From: Rhizobiaceae bacterium
Lineage (GTDB): Bacteria; Pseudomonadota; Alphaproteobacteria; Rhizobiales; Rhizobiaceae
Direction of reading: 5' to 3'
DNA: 44,065 bases
Assembly (NCBI GenBank): GCA_019635715.1
Contig: JAHBYY010000036.1
Location: forward strand, 1 to 44,065
The notes beneath the pieces were generated by a model. The model saw only the letters and a list, made by a program, of their open reading frames with translations. It had not been told where the DNA came from and ran no database searches. Position 1 is the stretch's first letter. The number at the start of each line of letters is the position of its first letter. The translations under genes were made by a program, and so were the position numbers. This document shows positions 8,400-17,135 of the stretch, in pieces.

Positions 8400-8973
8400 A
8401 ATCCACCCGCACGATCGAGGGGAGGGCGACGTCGGAGAACTCCGTGCCGCCGGCGAGCGGCGTGTCGTAGAGGGTGAGGACCAGCACCATCCGCCCGGTG
8501 CCGGCGACGCCGAGCCAGTTGCCCGGTTCCGGCCTCGGCGACACCTCGACGCGGATCGTGCCGCCGTCGCCATAGAGCGCCACGTAGGAGTTGAGCGCCA
8601 TGACCCGCCCGCCGGGCCCGGCGATCGGTCCGAACTGCGGGTCGTCCGCGTGCAGGGTCCACAGGCGTGCCGGCGGCATGCCCCCGGCGAGTCGATAGCG
8701 GCAGTCGCGCAGCAGCGGCCGGCCGTCGGCATCCTGGTCGGCGGAGAAGGTGAGGCCCTCGGCCTGGCCCAGCGGGAGCACTCCGTCGCGCGCCAACTGG
8801 GCCCGCGCATAGGGGTCGGACCCCGGCGAGCCGCGGTCCGGCAACGCCGTCCAGCCGCCGACGGAGACCACGCCGACCGTGTCGCGGGCATCGACCGCCA
8901 GCCAGGCGGAACCCGCGCCGCCGACGATCGCGATCGTCGCCGCAACCGCCGCCAGGGCAGCGGACCTCAGCAT
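8392..8973 (-). CDS. DUF1214 domain-containing protein
   Basis: About 193 residues, exported. The ATG at 8973 is chosen over upstream options because it begins the signal-like segment MLRSAALAAVAATIAIVGG. The mature part shows the DUF1214 pattern: DPYARAQLARDGVLPLGQAEGL near the start (split over residues 50-72), the NSYVALYGDGGTIRVEV core, and LTLYDTPL toward the end. It is translationally coupled to the DUF1254 gene by an 8-base overlap. It is probably periplasmic, membrane-anchored and acts with DUF1254. The function is unknown. Confidence 0.8.
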   Translation of the reverse strand: MLRSAALAAVAATIAIVGGAGSAWLAVDARDTVGVVSVGGWTALPDRGSPGSDPYARAQLARDGVLPLGQAEGLTFSADQDADGRPLLRDCRYRLAGGMPPARLWTLHADDPQFGPIAGPGGRVMALNSYVALYGDGGTIRVEVSPRPEPGNWLGVAGTGRMVLVLTLYDTPLAGGTEFSDVALPSIVRVDCG

Positions 8974-9040
8974 CGCCGCGGCGGCCGCGCCGGTCCGCTC
9001 GAACGGCGCGACGACGGCGTCCGGCCTGGCGTCACGGCAA

Positions 9041-11197
9041 TCACAGCGCCGACAGCGTGTCGGGCGGGCGCGGCGCATCGCGGCGCGCCGCATCGTGCAG
9101 CGCCTGCGCCAGATCGCGCAGATATTGCGTCATGGCTCCCGACAGGATCGCAGGACGTTCCGCGGCTTCCGCGGCCAGTTCGGCCATGCGCAGCTTCTCG
9201 CTTTCCAGAGCCTTGGCGGCGATCGCCGGGTCGACGAAGGGGTGTTCGATCCCGGGGATCGGCCTGATCTCGGCGTTGCGGTGGGCGTAGGTCATCAGCC
9301 GCTGCCAGACCATGGCCGGCAGCGAGCCGCCGGTCATGTTGCGGCTCGGCCGGAAGTCGTCATTGCCGAGCCAGACCGCCGCCGTGTAGTTGCCGGTGAA
9401 GCCCACATACCAGGCGTCGCGATAGGACTGCGTCGTGCCGGTCTTGCCGGCCGAGCGGATGTTGGCAAGCGCGGCGCGGCGCGCCGTGCCGATCTCCGGG
9501 ATCCGCACGAGGATCGAGTTCATGGCCGCGACCGCCTGCTCGGAAAGGACGCGGACGGGCTTCGGCGCGTCGCGCTCCCAATCCCATGCCACGTCGCCCG
9601 AATGGGTGAGGATCTGGGTGATGCCGTGGCGGGTTCCGGCAAAGCCGCCATCGGCGAAGACGTTGTAGCCGGTCGCCTGGTCCATCACGGTCATGCCGGA
9701 TGTCCCCAGCACCATGGTCTTGTGGCCGTTGAGCGGCGATTCCACGCCCATCGCCTTTGCCAGCTCGACGATGGGCGTCAGCGACAGATGGTCCTTCGCC
9801 AGCCGCACGGGCACCGTGTTGACCGATTTGATCAGCGCCGTGGACAGCGTCATCTTGCCCGAGAACGAACGGCCGTAGTTTTTGGGCATCCAGCCGTTCC
9901 AGTTGATCGGGCCGTCGGAGATCACCGAGTCCGGCGTGAAGCCGTGCTCCATGGCGGTGGCATAGACATAGGGCTTGAAGGACGAACCGGTCTGGCGCAG
10001 CGCCCTGGTGGCGCGGTTGAACTGGCTCTCGCCATAGTCGCGGCCGCCGACCACGGCGCGCACCGAACCGTTGGTGTCGAGCACGACGATGGCGCCTTCG
10101 GTGACGCCGTATTCGGTGCCGTGCTGGCGAAGGTTGAACTCCAGCGATTCTTCGGCCGCCCGCTGGATGTCGAGGTCGATCGTGGTTCGCGCCACCATGG
10201 AGCGCACGCCGATCTGCCGGCCGATGCGGCGCGCCTCGTCGAAGGCGAAGTCGAGGAAATAGTCGGGGCTCTTGATCTTGCCGCGGTCCACCACGTCTGC
10301 CGGATGCAGGCGGGCGGGCAGCACCTGGCCTTCCGTCATGAAGCCGGCGTCGACGAGGTTGGACAGCACCACGTTGGCGCGCGCCCGCGCCGCCGGCAGG
10401 TTGATATGCGGTGCGTATCTGGCGGGGGCCTTGAACAGGCCGGCGAGCATGGCCGCCTCGGCGAGCGACAGGTCCTTGACCTGCTTGCCGAAATAGAAAT
10501 CGGCCGCGGCGGCGATGCCGAACGTGCCGCCACCCATATAGGCCCGGTCGAGATAGAGCTGGAGGATCTCCTTCTTCGACAGATTGGCCTCCAGCCACAG
10601 GGCCAGGAAGGCCTCGTTGATCTTGCGTTCGACCGTCCGTTCGTTCGAAAGGAACAGATTCTTGGCGAGCTGCTGGGTGATGGAGGACCCGCCCTGGACC
10701 ACCGAGTTGGCGCGCACGTTTTCCGACAGCGCCCGCAGCAGTCCGAGGATGTCGATGCCGTAATGCTCGAAGAAGCGGCGGTCCTCCGTCGCCAGGACGG
10801 CCTTGACGACATGGTCGGGCAGTTCGTCGACCGGGATGGACTCGCGCTGGATGATGCCGCGCCGGCCGATCTCGTTGCCGGCCCGGTCGAGGAAGGTGAC
10901 GGCGAAATCGTCCTGCATCCGCCAGTCGTGCTTGGTTTCCTCGAATGCCGGCATGGCGAGTGCGAGCAGCACCACCGAGCCGGCGGCCCCCATGGTGAAT
11001 CCTTCGCTGGCGACTTCCACCAGGCCGCGACGCCAGCCTTCGACGCGGAAGCGGCGGAAGAAGACGGTGACCTCTTCCCAGGCCTCGCGCAGGCGGAACC
11101 CGGCGTCGTAGACCGAGGAATCGATCCATGCGTCGAGAGCGAGCAGCCTGCCCGCCATCGGCGTCCTGGGTTTGCGCGACTGCTTCGGGTCGTCCAC
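9041..11197 (-). CDS. bifunctional class A penicillin-binding protein (PBP1-type)
   Basis: Peptidoglycan synthase with glycosyltransferase and transpeptidase domains, about 718 aa, anchored by one membrane segment (about residues 62-80, MGAAGSVVLLALAMPAF). The GT51 domain shows EDRRFFEHYGID (catalytic Glu near residue 138), GGSSITQQLAKNLFLS and KKEILQLYLDRAYMG. The transpeptidase has the nucleophile Ser near residue 404 in GSSFKP (SxxK), the SVN motif in IKSVNTVPVR and KTGT near residue 584. The frame extends upstream to 11491, but that part looks non-coding. GTG 11197 is preferred; TTG 11200 and ATG 11158 are possible. It is preceded by the low-complexity-protein promoter region and is the likely first gene of its transcript. 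Confidence 0.93.
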   Translation of the reverse strand: MDDPKQSRKPRTPMAGRLLALDAWIDSSVYDAGFRLREAWEEVTVFFRRFRVEGWRRGLVEVASEGFTMGAAGSVVLLALAMPAFEETKHDWRMQDDFAVTFLDRAGNEIGRRGIIQRESIPVDELPDHVVKAVLATEDRRFFEHYGIDILGLLRALSENVRANSVVQGGSSITQQLAKNLFLSNERTVERKINEAFLALWLEANLSKKEILQLYLDRAYMGGGTFGIAAAADFYFGKQVKDLSLAEAAMLAGLFKAPARYAPHINLPAARARANVVLSNLVDAGFMTEGQVLPARLHPADVVDRGKIKSPDYFLDFAFDEARRIGRQIGVRSMVARTTIDLDIQRAAEESLEFNLRQHGTEYGVTEGAIVVLDTNGSVRAVVGGRDYGESQFNRATRALRQTGSSFKPYVYATAMEHGFTPDSVISDGPINWNGWMPKNYGRSFSGKMTLSTALIKSVNTVPVRLAKDHLSLTPIVELAKAMGVESPLNGHKTMVLGTSGMTVMDQATGYNVFADGGFAGTRHGITQILTHSGDVAWDWERDAPKPVRVLSEQAVAAMNSILVRIPEIGTARRAALANIRSAGKTGTTQSYRDAWYVGFTGNYTAAVWLGNDDFRPSRNMTGGSLPAMVWQRLMTYAHRNAEIRPIPGIEHPFVDPAIAAKALESEKLRMAELAAEAAERPAILSGAMTQYLRDLAQALHDAARRDAPRPPDTLSAL

Positions 11198-11868
11198 CAA
11201 GGGCGTCCCACTCCCACCTTTCGTCTTGCCTGCCGTCCCTTGCAGGCGCACCGGGCGAACCGGAGCGCGGACTCTCCACCCGGCATCGGACCGAATCAAG
11301 GCGAGGCCGGTCAACAGAGAAGGATCGCAGACGGTATGGTTAATGGGAAGGTAAGGAATCGCCGGCACGATTGGCCCGTGTCTGCCGTCCGCGGTTGATC
11401 GGCGACACGCGGTGGCACAAGCATTCCGGCAGGCTGGGCGACCCTTCGGGGCGGGTCGCCGAACGCGTCGGGACGGCGGTCCGCCCGACATCCGTTAATG
11501 CAATTTTAGCAACTATTTGACTAAATATACATGGAATACTGCGCAGGGTCCGTAGAGGCGCTCCTGCCGGGAAAACATGAGTGCCGCCCCACGATTTCGG
11601 GGCGTTTGCGTAAACAGGCCCGGAGCGGGACGGTTTGTCCCGAAAGCATGAAGCGCCTCCGCCGCCCGGCTCCTGACTGCGAGCCATGATCCACGTCGCA
11701 TGAAACGAGTCCTGCGGGGACTGGGCCGGCTGCCGGATCGGCAGGCACGGACCGACCTCTGGCGAAGCGTATGCGTTGCCGGCCGATACGATCGGTCTGC
11801 GAGCCCGGGTTTGAGGGTGGCGTGGCGGAAGCATGACATTTGTATTCGAGCAACGCTGAAGGCGCCCC
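11198..11868. other. intergenic region, 671 bp, no confident gene
   Basis: Lies between the divergent penicillin-binding protein gene and the giant repeat protein gene. Open frames here are extensions of neighbours or shadows. An AT-rich patch at 11491-11535 includes a CtrA-like box and TATACA-like hexamers and is the likely promoter zone for the repeat protein. The region 11560-11868 holds nothing I can identify and may be a long 5' untranslated leader. Confidence 0.5.
11495..11510 (+). promoter_or_regulatory. candidate CtrA-like box upstream of repeat protein
   Basis: TTAA-N7-TTAGC, one mismatch from TTAA-N7-TTAAC, inside an AT-rich patch about 360 bases before the giant repeat gene. Pattern match only. 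Confidence 0.3.
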
Positions 11869-14800
11869 ATGACCTCGATCGTTTCCTCCCTGTCAGTCGC
11901 CCAGATCCGGACGATGTCGACCACGACGATCGCGGCGCTCAACGAGGAGGACATCGCGGCGCTCGACACCAAGCAGGTGAATGCGCTGAGCGCGACGCAG
12001 GTCGCGGCGCTCGAGACGGACGATTTCGACGCCTTCAGCGAAGACCAGCTCGGCGCCATCTCCGCGACGGCGATCAAGGGACTGACCGCCGACCAGCTCG
12101 CCGTGCTCGACTCCAGCAAGATGTCGAGCTTCGGCAAGACGCAGATCGCCGCCTTCAGCGCGACGCAGATCGGCGCGCTGAGCACCGAGCAGATCGAAGC
12201 GCTCGATGCCGAGCAGATCGGCGCGCTCAGCGCCGCGCAGCTCGGCGCTCTCGGCGCCGACGACATCGCCGAGTTCAGCGCGGACGAGGTCGCGGCGATC
12301 AGCGCCAAGGCGATCAACGGACTGTCGAACGCCGCGGTCGCGGCCCTCTCGGAAGATCAGTTGGCGGCTGTCACCACGGCGCAGATCGCCGGCCTGAAGG
12401 CGAGCCAGGTCGCGTCGCTGACGACCGACCAGATCAGTGCCTTGTCCACCGACCAGATCGGCGCACTGAGTGCCGCGCAGGTGGCGGCGCTGACGACAGA
12501 CCAGATCGGCGCGCTTTCCACAGATCAGATCGGCGCGATCAATGTGAAGTCGATCGCCGGCCTGACCGCGACCCAGGTCGGCGCGCTGTCGACCGACCAG
12601 GTCGGTGCGCTCGGCACCACGCAGATCGCGGCGCTGAGCGCCACCCAGCTCGGGGCGCTCGGCGCCGACGACATCGCCGAGATTTCGGCCGACGGCATCG
12701 CGGCGATCAGCACCAAGTCGATCTCCGGCCTGACCACGGCGGCGGTCGCCGCCCTGTCGGAAGATCAGCTCGGCGCGCTTTCCATCGGCCAGGTCGCAGC
12801 CATGAAGACCACGCAGGTGGCGGCCCTGACGACCGACCAGATCGAATTCCTGTCGACCGATCAGGTCGGCGCCCTGACGGCGACCCAGGTGGCCTCGCTG
12901 ACGCTCGGACAGGTCGGCGCGCTGTCGACCGACCAGGTGGGCGCCATAAGCGCCAAGGCGGTCGCCGGCCTGACGACGGCGCAGGTCGGGGCGCTGACCA
13001 CCGACCAGGTGGGCGCGCTCGGCACCACCCAGATCGCCGCGCTGAGTGCGGCCCAGATCGGCGCGCTGGGCGCCGACGACATTGCCGAGATTTCCGCCGA
13101 CGGCATCGCCGCGATCAGCACCAAGGCGATCTCCGGCATGTCGACGGCCGCCGTCGCGGCGCTGTCGACCGACCAGCTTGCGGCGGTCACCAATGCCCAG
13201 GTCGCCGCGCTGAAGACGACGCAGGTCGCGGCCTTGACCACCGACCAGATCGGCGACCTGTCGACCGGCCAGGTCGGCGCGCTGAGTGCCGCGCAGGTGG
13301 CGGCGCTGACCACCGGCCAGGTCGGCGCCCTGTCGACCGACCAGATCGGCGCGATCAATGTGAAGTCGATCGTCGGCCTGACGGCGGCGCAGGTCGGCGC
13401 GCTGTCGACCGACCAGGTCGGCGCCCTCGGTACCACGCAGATCGCCGCGCTGAGCGCCGCCCAGCTCGGCGCGCTCGGCGCCGACGACATTGCCGAGATC
13501 TCCACCGACGGCATCGCCGCGATCAGCACCAAGTCGATCTCGGGGCTGACCACGGCGGCGGTCGCCGCGCTTTCGGAAGATCAGATCGGTGCCCTCACCA
13601 CCGCCCAGATGGCCGCGCTGAAGCCGACCCAGGTCGCGGCGTTCACCACCGACCAGATCGAATTCCTGTCGACCGACCAGATCGGGGCGCTCGGCGCTTC
13701 GCAGGTTGCGGCGCTGACCACCGGCCAGATCGGTGCCCTGTCGACCGACCAGATCGGCGCCATCGGCGCCAAGTCGATCGTCGGCCTGACGGCGGCGCAG
13801 GTCGGCGCGCTGTCGACCGACCAGGTCGGCGCGCTCGGCACGACGCAGATCGCCGCGCTGAGCGCCACGCAGCTCGGGGCGCTCGGTGCCGACGACATTG
13901 CCGAGATCTCCGCCGACGGCATCGCGGCGATCAGCGCCAAGGCGATCTCCGGGCTGACCAGCGACGCTGTGGCGGCGCTGTCCACCGACCAGTTGGCGGC
14001 AGTCACGACGGCCCAGATCGCCGCCCTGAAGACCACGCAGGTGGCGGCGCTGACCACCGATCAGGTCGGCGATCTGTCGACGGACCAGGTCGGCGCGCTG
14101 TCGGCCGCCCAGGTCGCGGCGATGACGCTGGATCAGGTCGGCGGACTGTCGACCGACCAGATCGGCGCGATCAACGTGAAGTCGATCGTCGGCATGACGA
14201 CGGCGCAGGTCGGCGCATTGTCGACCGACCAGGTCGGCGCGCTGGGAACGACCCAGATCGCGGCGCTGAGCGCCGCTCAGGTGGGTGCGCTGGGCGCCGA
14301 TGACATCGCGGAGATTTCGGCGGACGGCATCGCGGCGATCAGCACCAAGGCGGTCTCCGGCCTGTCGAACGCCGCCGTCGCGGCCCTCTCGGAGGATCAG
14401 GTCGGCGCCGTGACCACGGCCCAGATCGCTGCGATGAAGACCACGCAGATCGCGGCGCTGACGACGGACCAGATCGGCTTCCTGTCCACCGACCAGGTCG
14501 GGGCCCTGAGCGCCGCGCAGGTCGGTGCGCTGACGACGAGCCAGATCGGCGCGCTGTCGACCGACCAGATCGGTGCGATCAGCGTCAAGTCGGCGGTCGG
14601 ATTGACCGCCGCGCAGATCGGCGCGATGACCACCGAGCAGGTCGAGGCGATCAGCGAGGAGCAGGCCGGGGCCTTCAGCGCCGCCCAGCTCGGGGCATTG
14701 GGCGCCGACGACATCGCCGAGTTCACCGCCGAGGAGATCGGGGCGATCAGCACCAAGGCGATCTCCGGCCTGTCGACCGCCGCGGTGGCGGCCTTGTCCG

Positions 14801-16932
14801 AGGACCAGATCGGTGCGCTGACGACGGGGCAGGTCGCGGCCCTGAAGACGACGCAGGTTGCCGCCTTCACCGCCGACCAGATCGAGTTCCTCTCCACCGA
14901 CCAGATCGGCGCGCTGAGCGCCGCGCAGGTGGCGGCCCTGACCACCGACCAGATCGGCGCCATGAGCCCCGAGCAGGTCGGGGCGATCAGCGCCAAGGCG
15001 ATCGTCGGCCTGACGACGACGCAGATCGGCGCGCTATCGACCGACCAGATGGAAGCGTTCGGCACGGCGCAGATCGCCGCGCTCAGCGCCACGCAGGTCG
15101 CCGCGATCGGGGCGGATGACATCGCAGAATTCTCCGCCGACGAAATCGCCGCGACGAGCACCAAGGCGATCTCCGGCCTGTCGGCCGACGCCATCGCGGC
15201 GCTGAGCACCGAGCAGCTTGCGGCGGTCACGACGGCGCAGATCGCGGCCCTGAAGACGACGCAGGTCGCCGCCTTGACCACCGACCAGATCGGCGACCTC
15301 TCCACCGACCAGATCGGCGCGTTGAGCGCGGCGCAGGTCGCGGCGCTGACCACCGGCCAGATCGGCGCGCTCTCGACCGACCAGGTTGGCGCAATCAGCG
15401 CCAAGGCGATCGTCGGCCTGACCACGGCGCAGATGGGGGCGTTGTCGACCGACCAGGTCGGGGCGCTCGGCACCACGCAGATCGCGGCACTCAGCGCCGC
15501 GCAGATCGGCGCGCTCGGCGATGACGACATCGCCGAGATCTCGGCCGACGGCATCGCGGCGATCAGCACCAAGGCGATCTCCGGCATGTCGAACGCCGCC
15601 GTGGCCGCGCTCTCGGAAGACCAGCTTGAGGCGGTCACGACGGCGCAGGTCGCGGCGCTGAAGGCCAGCCAGGTGGCGGCCCTGACCGCCGGCCAGGCGG
15701 GCCTGCTGTCGACCGATCAGGTCGGTGCCTTGTCGTCGGCGCAGATCGCCGCGATGACGCTGGCCCAGGTCGGCGAACTGTCGACCGACCAGATCGGCGC
15801 CATCAGCGCCAAGGCCATCGTCGGGCTGACCACGGCTCAGGTCGGCGCACTGTCGACCGACCAGGTCGGGGCGCTCGGCACCACCCAGATCGCGGCGTTG
15901 AGCGCCGCGCAGATCGGTGCGCTGGGCGCCGACGACATCGGAGAAATCTCGGCGGACGGGATCGCCGCGATCAGCACCAAGTCGATCTCCGGCCTGACCA
16001 GCGACGCCGTGGCGGCCCTGTCCACCGACCAGCTCGCCGCCGTGACGACGGCGCAGGTCGCGGCATTGAAGACCACGCAGGTGGCGGCGCTGACCACCGA
16101 CCAGATCGGCGACCTGTCGACTGGCCAGGTCGGCGCACTGACCGCCGCGCAGATCGCCGCGATGACCCTGGCGCAGGTGGGCGAACTGTCGACCGACCAG
16201 GTCGGGGCGATCAACGCGAAATCGATCGTCGGCATGACCACGGCGCAGGTCGGCGCGCTGTCGACCGACCAGGTCGGGGCGCTGGGCACGACCCAGATCG
16301 CAGCGCTGAGCGCCGCCCAGGTGGGCGCGCTTGGCGCCGACGACATCGCCGAGATTTCCGCCGACGGCATCGGCGCGATCAGCACCAAGGCGATCTCCGG
16401 CCTGACCAACGACGCAGTGGCGGCCCTGTCCACCGACCAGCTCGCGGCCGTCACGACGGCACAGGTCGCGGCGCTGAAGACTACGCAGGTTGCGGCGCTG
16501 ACCACCGACCAGATCGGCGACCTGTCGACCGACCAGGTCGGGGCGTTCAGCGCCGCGCAGGTGACGGCGATGACCACCGACCAGATCGCCGCGCTGACCA
16601 CGGATCAGGTCGCCGCGATCAACGTGAAGTCGGTCGTCGGCCTCACCTCGGCGCAGATCGAGGCGATGTCGGCCGACCAGACCGAGGCGCTGACCTCGGC
16701 GCAGATCGCCGCGCTGAACGGCGACCAGATCGGCGCGATGGAGACGGAGGACCTCGCCGGCTTCTCGACCGACGACATCGCCGCGATCAGCACCAAGGGC
16801 CTGGCCGGGCTGACGGCGGACGACATCACCGGCCTCAGCGACGACCAGGTGCAGGCCTTCACCACCACCCAGGTGCAGGCGATGAACTCGGCGCAGGTCG
16901 CGGCGGTGATCGCGGCCTATCAGGATATTTGA
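11869..16932 (+). CDS. giant octapeptide-repeat protein, 1687 aa
   Basis: Unrecognised low-complexity protein made almost wholly of an 8-residue repeat, consensus A-L-[ST]-x-[DA]-Q-[IV]-[GA]. It starts MTSIVSSLSVAQIRTM and ends QVAAVIAAYQDI. Octads are grouped into 17-octad (136-residue) super-repeats, each opening with GADDIAEISADGIAAI and carrying Lys-bearing octads (STKAISGL, NVKSIVGL) at fixed places. I see no Trp, Cys or His, one Arg (residue 14), two Pro and many Asp, so the protein is strongly acidic. The Ser/Thr-x-x-Gln/Glu pattern resembles a helix-capping box, suggesting short helices stacked in a solenoid; this is inference. There is no N-terminal signal peptide or RTX motif. Similar repeats occur in hypothetical or adhesin-like proteins of alphaproteobacteria. 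It is followed directly by the GTA promoter. Confidence 0.9.
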   Translation: MTSIVSSLSVAQIRTMSTTTIAALNEEDIAALDTKQVNALSATQVAALETDDFDAFSEDQLGAISATAIKGLTADQLAVLDSSKMSSFGKTQIAAFSATQIGALSTEQIEALDAEQIGALSAAQLGALGADDIAEFSADEVAAISAKAINGLSNAAVAALSEDQLAAVTTAQIAGLKASQVASLTTDQISALSTDQIGALSAAQVAALTTDQIGALSTDQIGAINVKSIAGLTATQVGALSTDQVGALGTTQIAALSATQLGALGADDIAEISADGIAAISTKSISGLTTAAVAALSEDQLGALSIGQVAAMKTTQVAALTTDQIEFLSTDQVGALTATQVASLTLGQVGALSTDQVGAISAKAVAGLTTAQVGALTTDQVGALGTTQIAALSAAQIGALGADDIAEISADGIAAISTKAISGMSTAAVAALSTDQLAAVTNAQVAALKTTQVAALTTDQIGDLSTGQVGALSAAQVAALTTGQVGALSTDQIGAINVKSIVGLTAAQVGALSTDQVGALGTTQIAALSAAQLGALGADDIAEISTDGIAAISTKSISGLTTAAVAALSEDQIGALTTAQMAALKPTQVAAFTTDQIEFLSTDQIGALGASQVAALTTGQIGALSTDQIGAIGAKSIVGLTAAQVGALSTDQVGALGTTQIAALSATQLGALGADDIAEISADGIAAISAKAISGLTSDAVAALSTDQLAAVTTAQIAALKTTQVAALTTDQVGDLSTDQVGALSAAQVAAMTLDQVGGLSTDQIGAINVKSIVGMTTAQVGALSTDQVGALGTTQIAALSAAQVGALGADDIAEISADGIAAISTKAVSGLSNAAVAALSEDQVGAVTTAQIAAMKTTQIAALTTDQIGFLSTDQVGALSAAQVGALTTSQIGALSTDQIGAISVKSAVGLTAAQIGAMTTEQVEAISEEQAGAFSAAQLGALGADDIAEFTAEEIGAISTKAISGLSTAAVAALSEDQIGALTTGQVAALKTTQVAAFTADQIEFLSTDQIGALSAAQVAALTTDQIGAMSPEQVGAISAKAIVGLTTTQIGALSTDQMEAFGTAQIAALSATQVAAIGADDIAEFSADEIAATSTKAISGLSADAIAALSTEQLAAVTTAQIAALKTTQVAALTTDQIGDLSTDQIGALSAAQVAALTTGQIGALSTDQVGAISAKAIVGLTTAQMGALSTDQVGALGTTQIAALSAAQIGALGDDDIAEISADGIAAISTKAISGMSNAAVAALSEDQLEAVTTAQVAALKASQVAALTAGQAGLLSTDQVGALSSAQIAAMTLAQVGELSTDQIGAISAKAIVGLTTAQVGALSTDQVGALGTTQIAALSAAQIGALGADDIGEISADGIAAISTKSISGLTSDAVAALSTDQLAAVTTAQVAALKTTQVAALTTDQIGDLSTGQVGALTAAQIAAMTLAQVGELSTDQVGAINAKSIVGMTTAQVGALSTDQVGALGTTQIAALSAAQVGALGADDIAEISADGIGAISTKAISGLTNDAVAALSTDQLAAVTTAQVAALKTTQVAALTTDQIGDLSTDQVGAFSAAQVTAMTTDQIAALTTDQVAAINVKSVVGLTSAQIEAMSADQTEALTSAQIAALNGDQIGAMETEDLAGFSTDDIAAISTKGLAGLTADDITGLSDDQVQAFTTTQVQAMNSAQVAAVIAAYQDI
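12253..16740 (+). repeat. 11 in-register 408-bp super-repeats of a 24-bp unit
   Basis: The GADDIAE-coding element begins at 12253, 12661, 13069, 13477, 13885, 14293, 14701, 15109, 15517, 15925 and 16333, with a diverged twelfth at 16741. Every interval is exactly 408 bp (17 x 24 bp), with no insertions or deletions over about 4.5 kb. Copies differ by many synonymous and some conservative changes. Confidence 0.95.
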
Positions 16933-16984
16933 CGCCCGGCTGAGGATGTCCGGTCATGGGGAAAAAGTCCTAGGAAAATTATCC

Positions 16985-17013
16985 TTGACACCGTGACGGT
17001 CCTCAGCTAGGAT
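16985..17013 (+). promoter_or_regulatory. sigma70-type promoter of the GTA operon
   Basis: The -35 hexamer TTGACA (16985-16990) matches consensus, the spacer is exactly 17 bp, and the -10 hexamer is TAGGAT (17008-17013). The octamer TCCTCAGC (17000-17007) in the spacer is an inverted copy of GCTGAGGA at 16939-16946, a possible operator. Transcription would begin near 17020, leaving a leader of about 115 nt before the small terminase gene. Confidence 0.65.
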
Positions 17014-17071
17014 TTCTCCATCCTCGGAAGTGTGCCCAACGCGGCAGCGCATCCGATCATAGCAGCGAAAG

Positions 17072-17096
17072 CGCCGCCGGTGACATCCGCGCGGCG
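17072..17096 (+). terminator. leader hairpin, possible attenuator
   Basis: CGCCGC (17072-17077) pairs with GCGGCG (17091-17096), flanked by AAA and TTT that extend the stem with a bulge, and followed by the T-rich stretch TTTCTGTTTCGGTTT. It lies between the GTA promoter and the first gene, so it could act as a weak intrinsic terminator controlling entry into the operon. This is inference from sequence alone. Confidence 0.4.
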
Positions 17097-17135
17097 TTTC
17101 TGTTTCGGTTTCTGCGGATCGACCTGGAGACTTCG

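Noticed and set aside
8879-11398. 839-codon open frame on the + strand opposite the penicillin-binding protein gene
   Set aside because: Antisense shadow of a well-supported class A PBP with all catalytic motifs; the translation is rich in His/Arg/Gly with no family signature.
11700-14303. 867-codon + strand frame and several - strand frames across the octapeptide repeat gene
   Set aside because: A 24-bp period divisible by three keeps all frames open; the alternative translations are Asp/Arg or Ser/Ala/Pro repeats without a sensible start or family.
12253-16740. CRISPR-like array because of regular 24-bp periodicity
   Set aside because: There are no unique spacers; the whole period is coding and degenerate, with a continuous protein frame.
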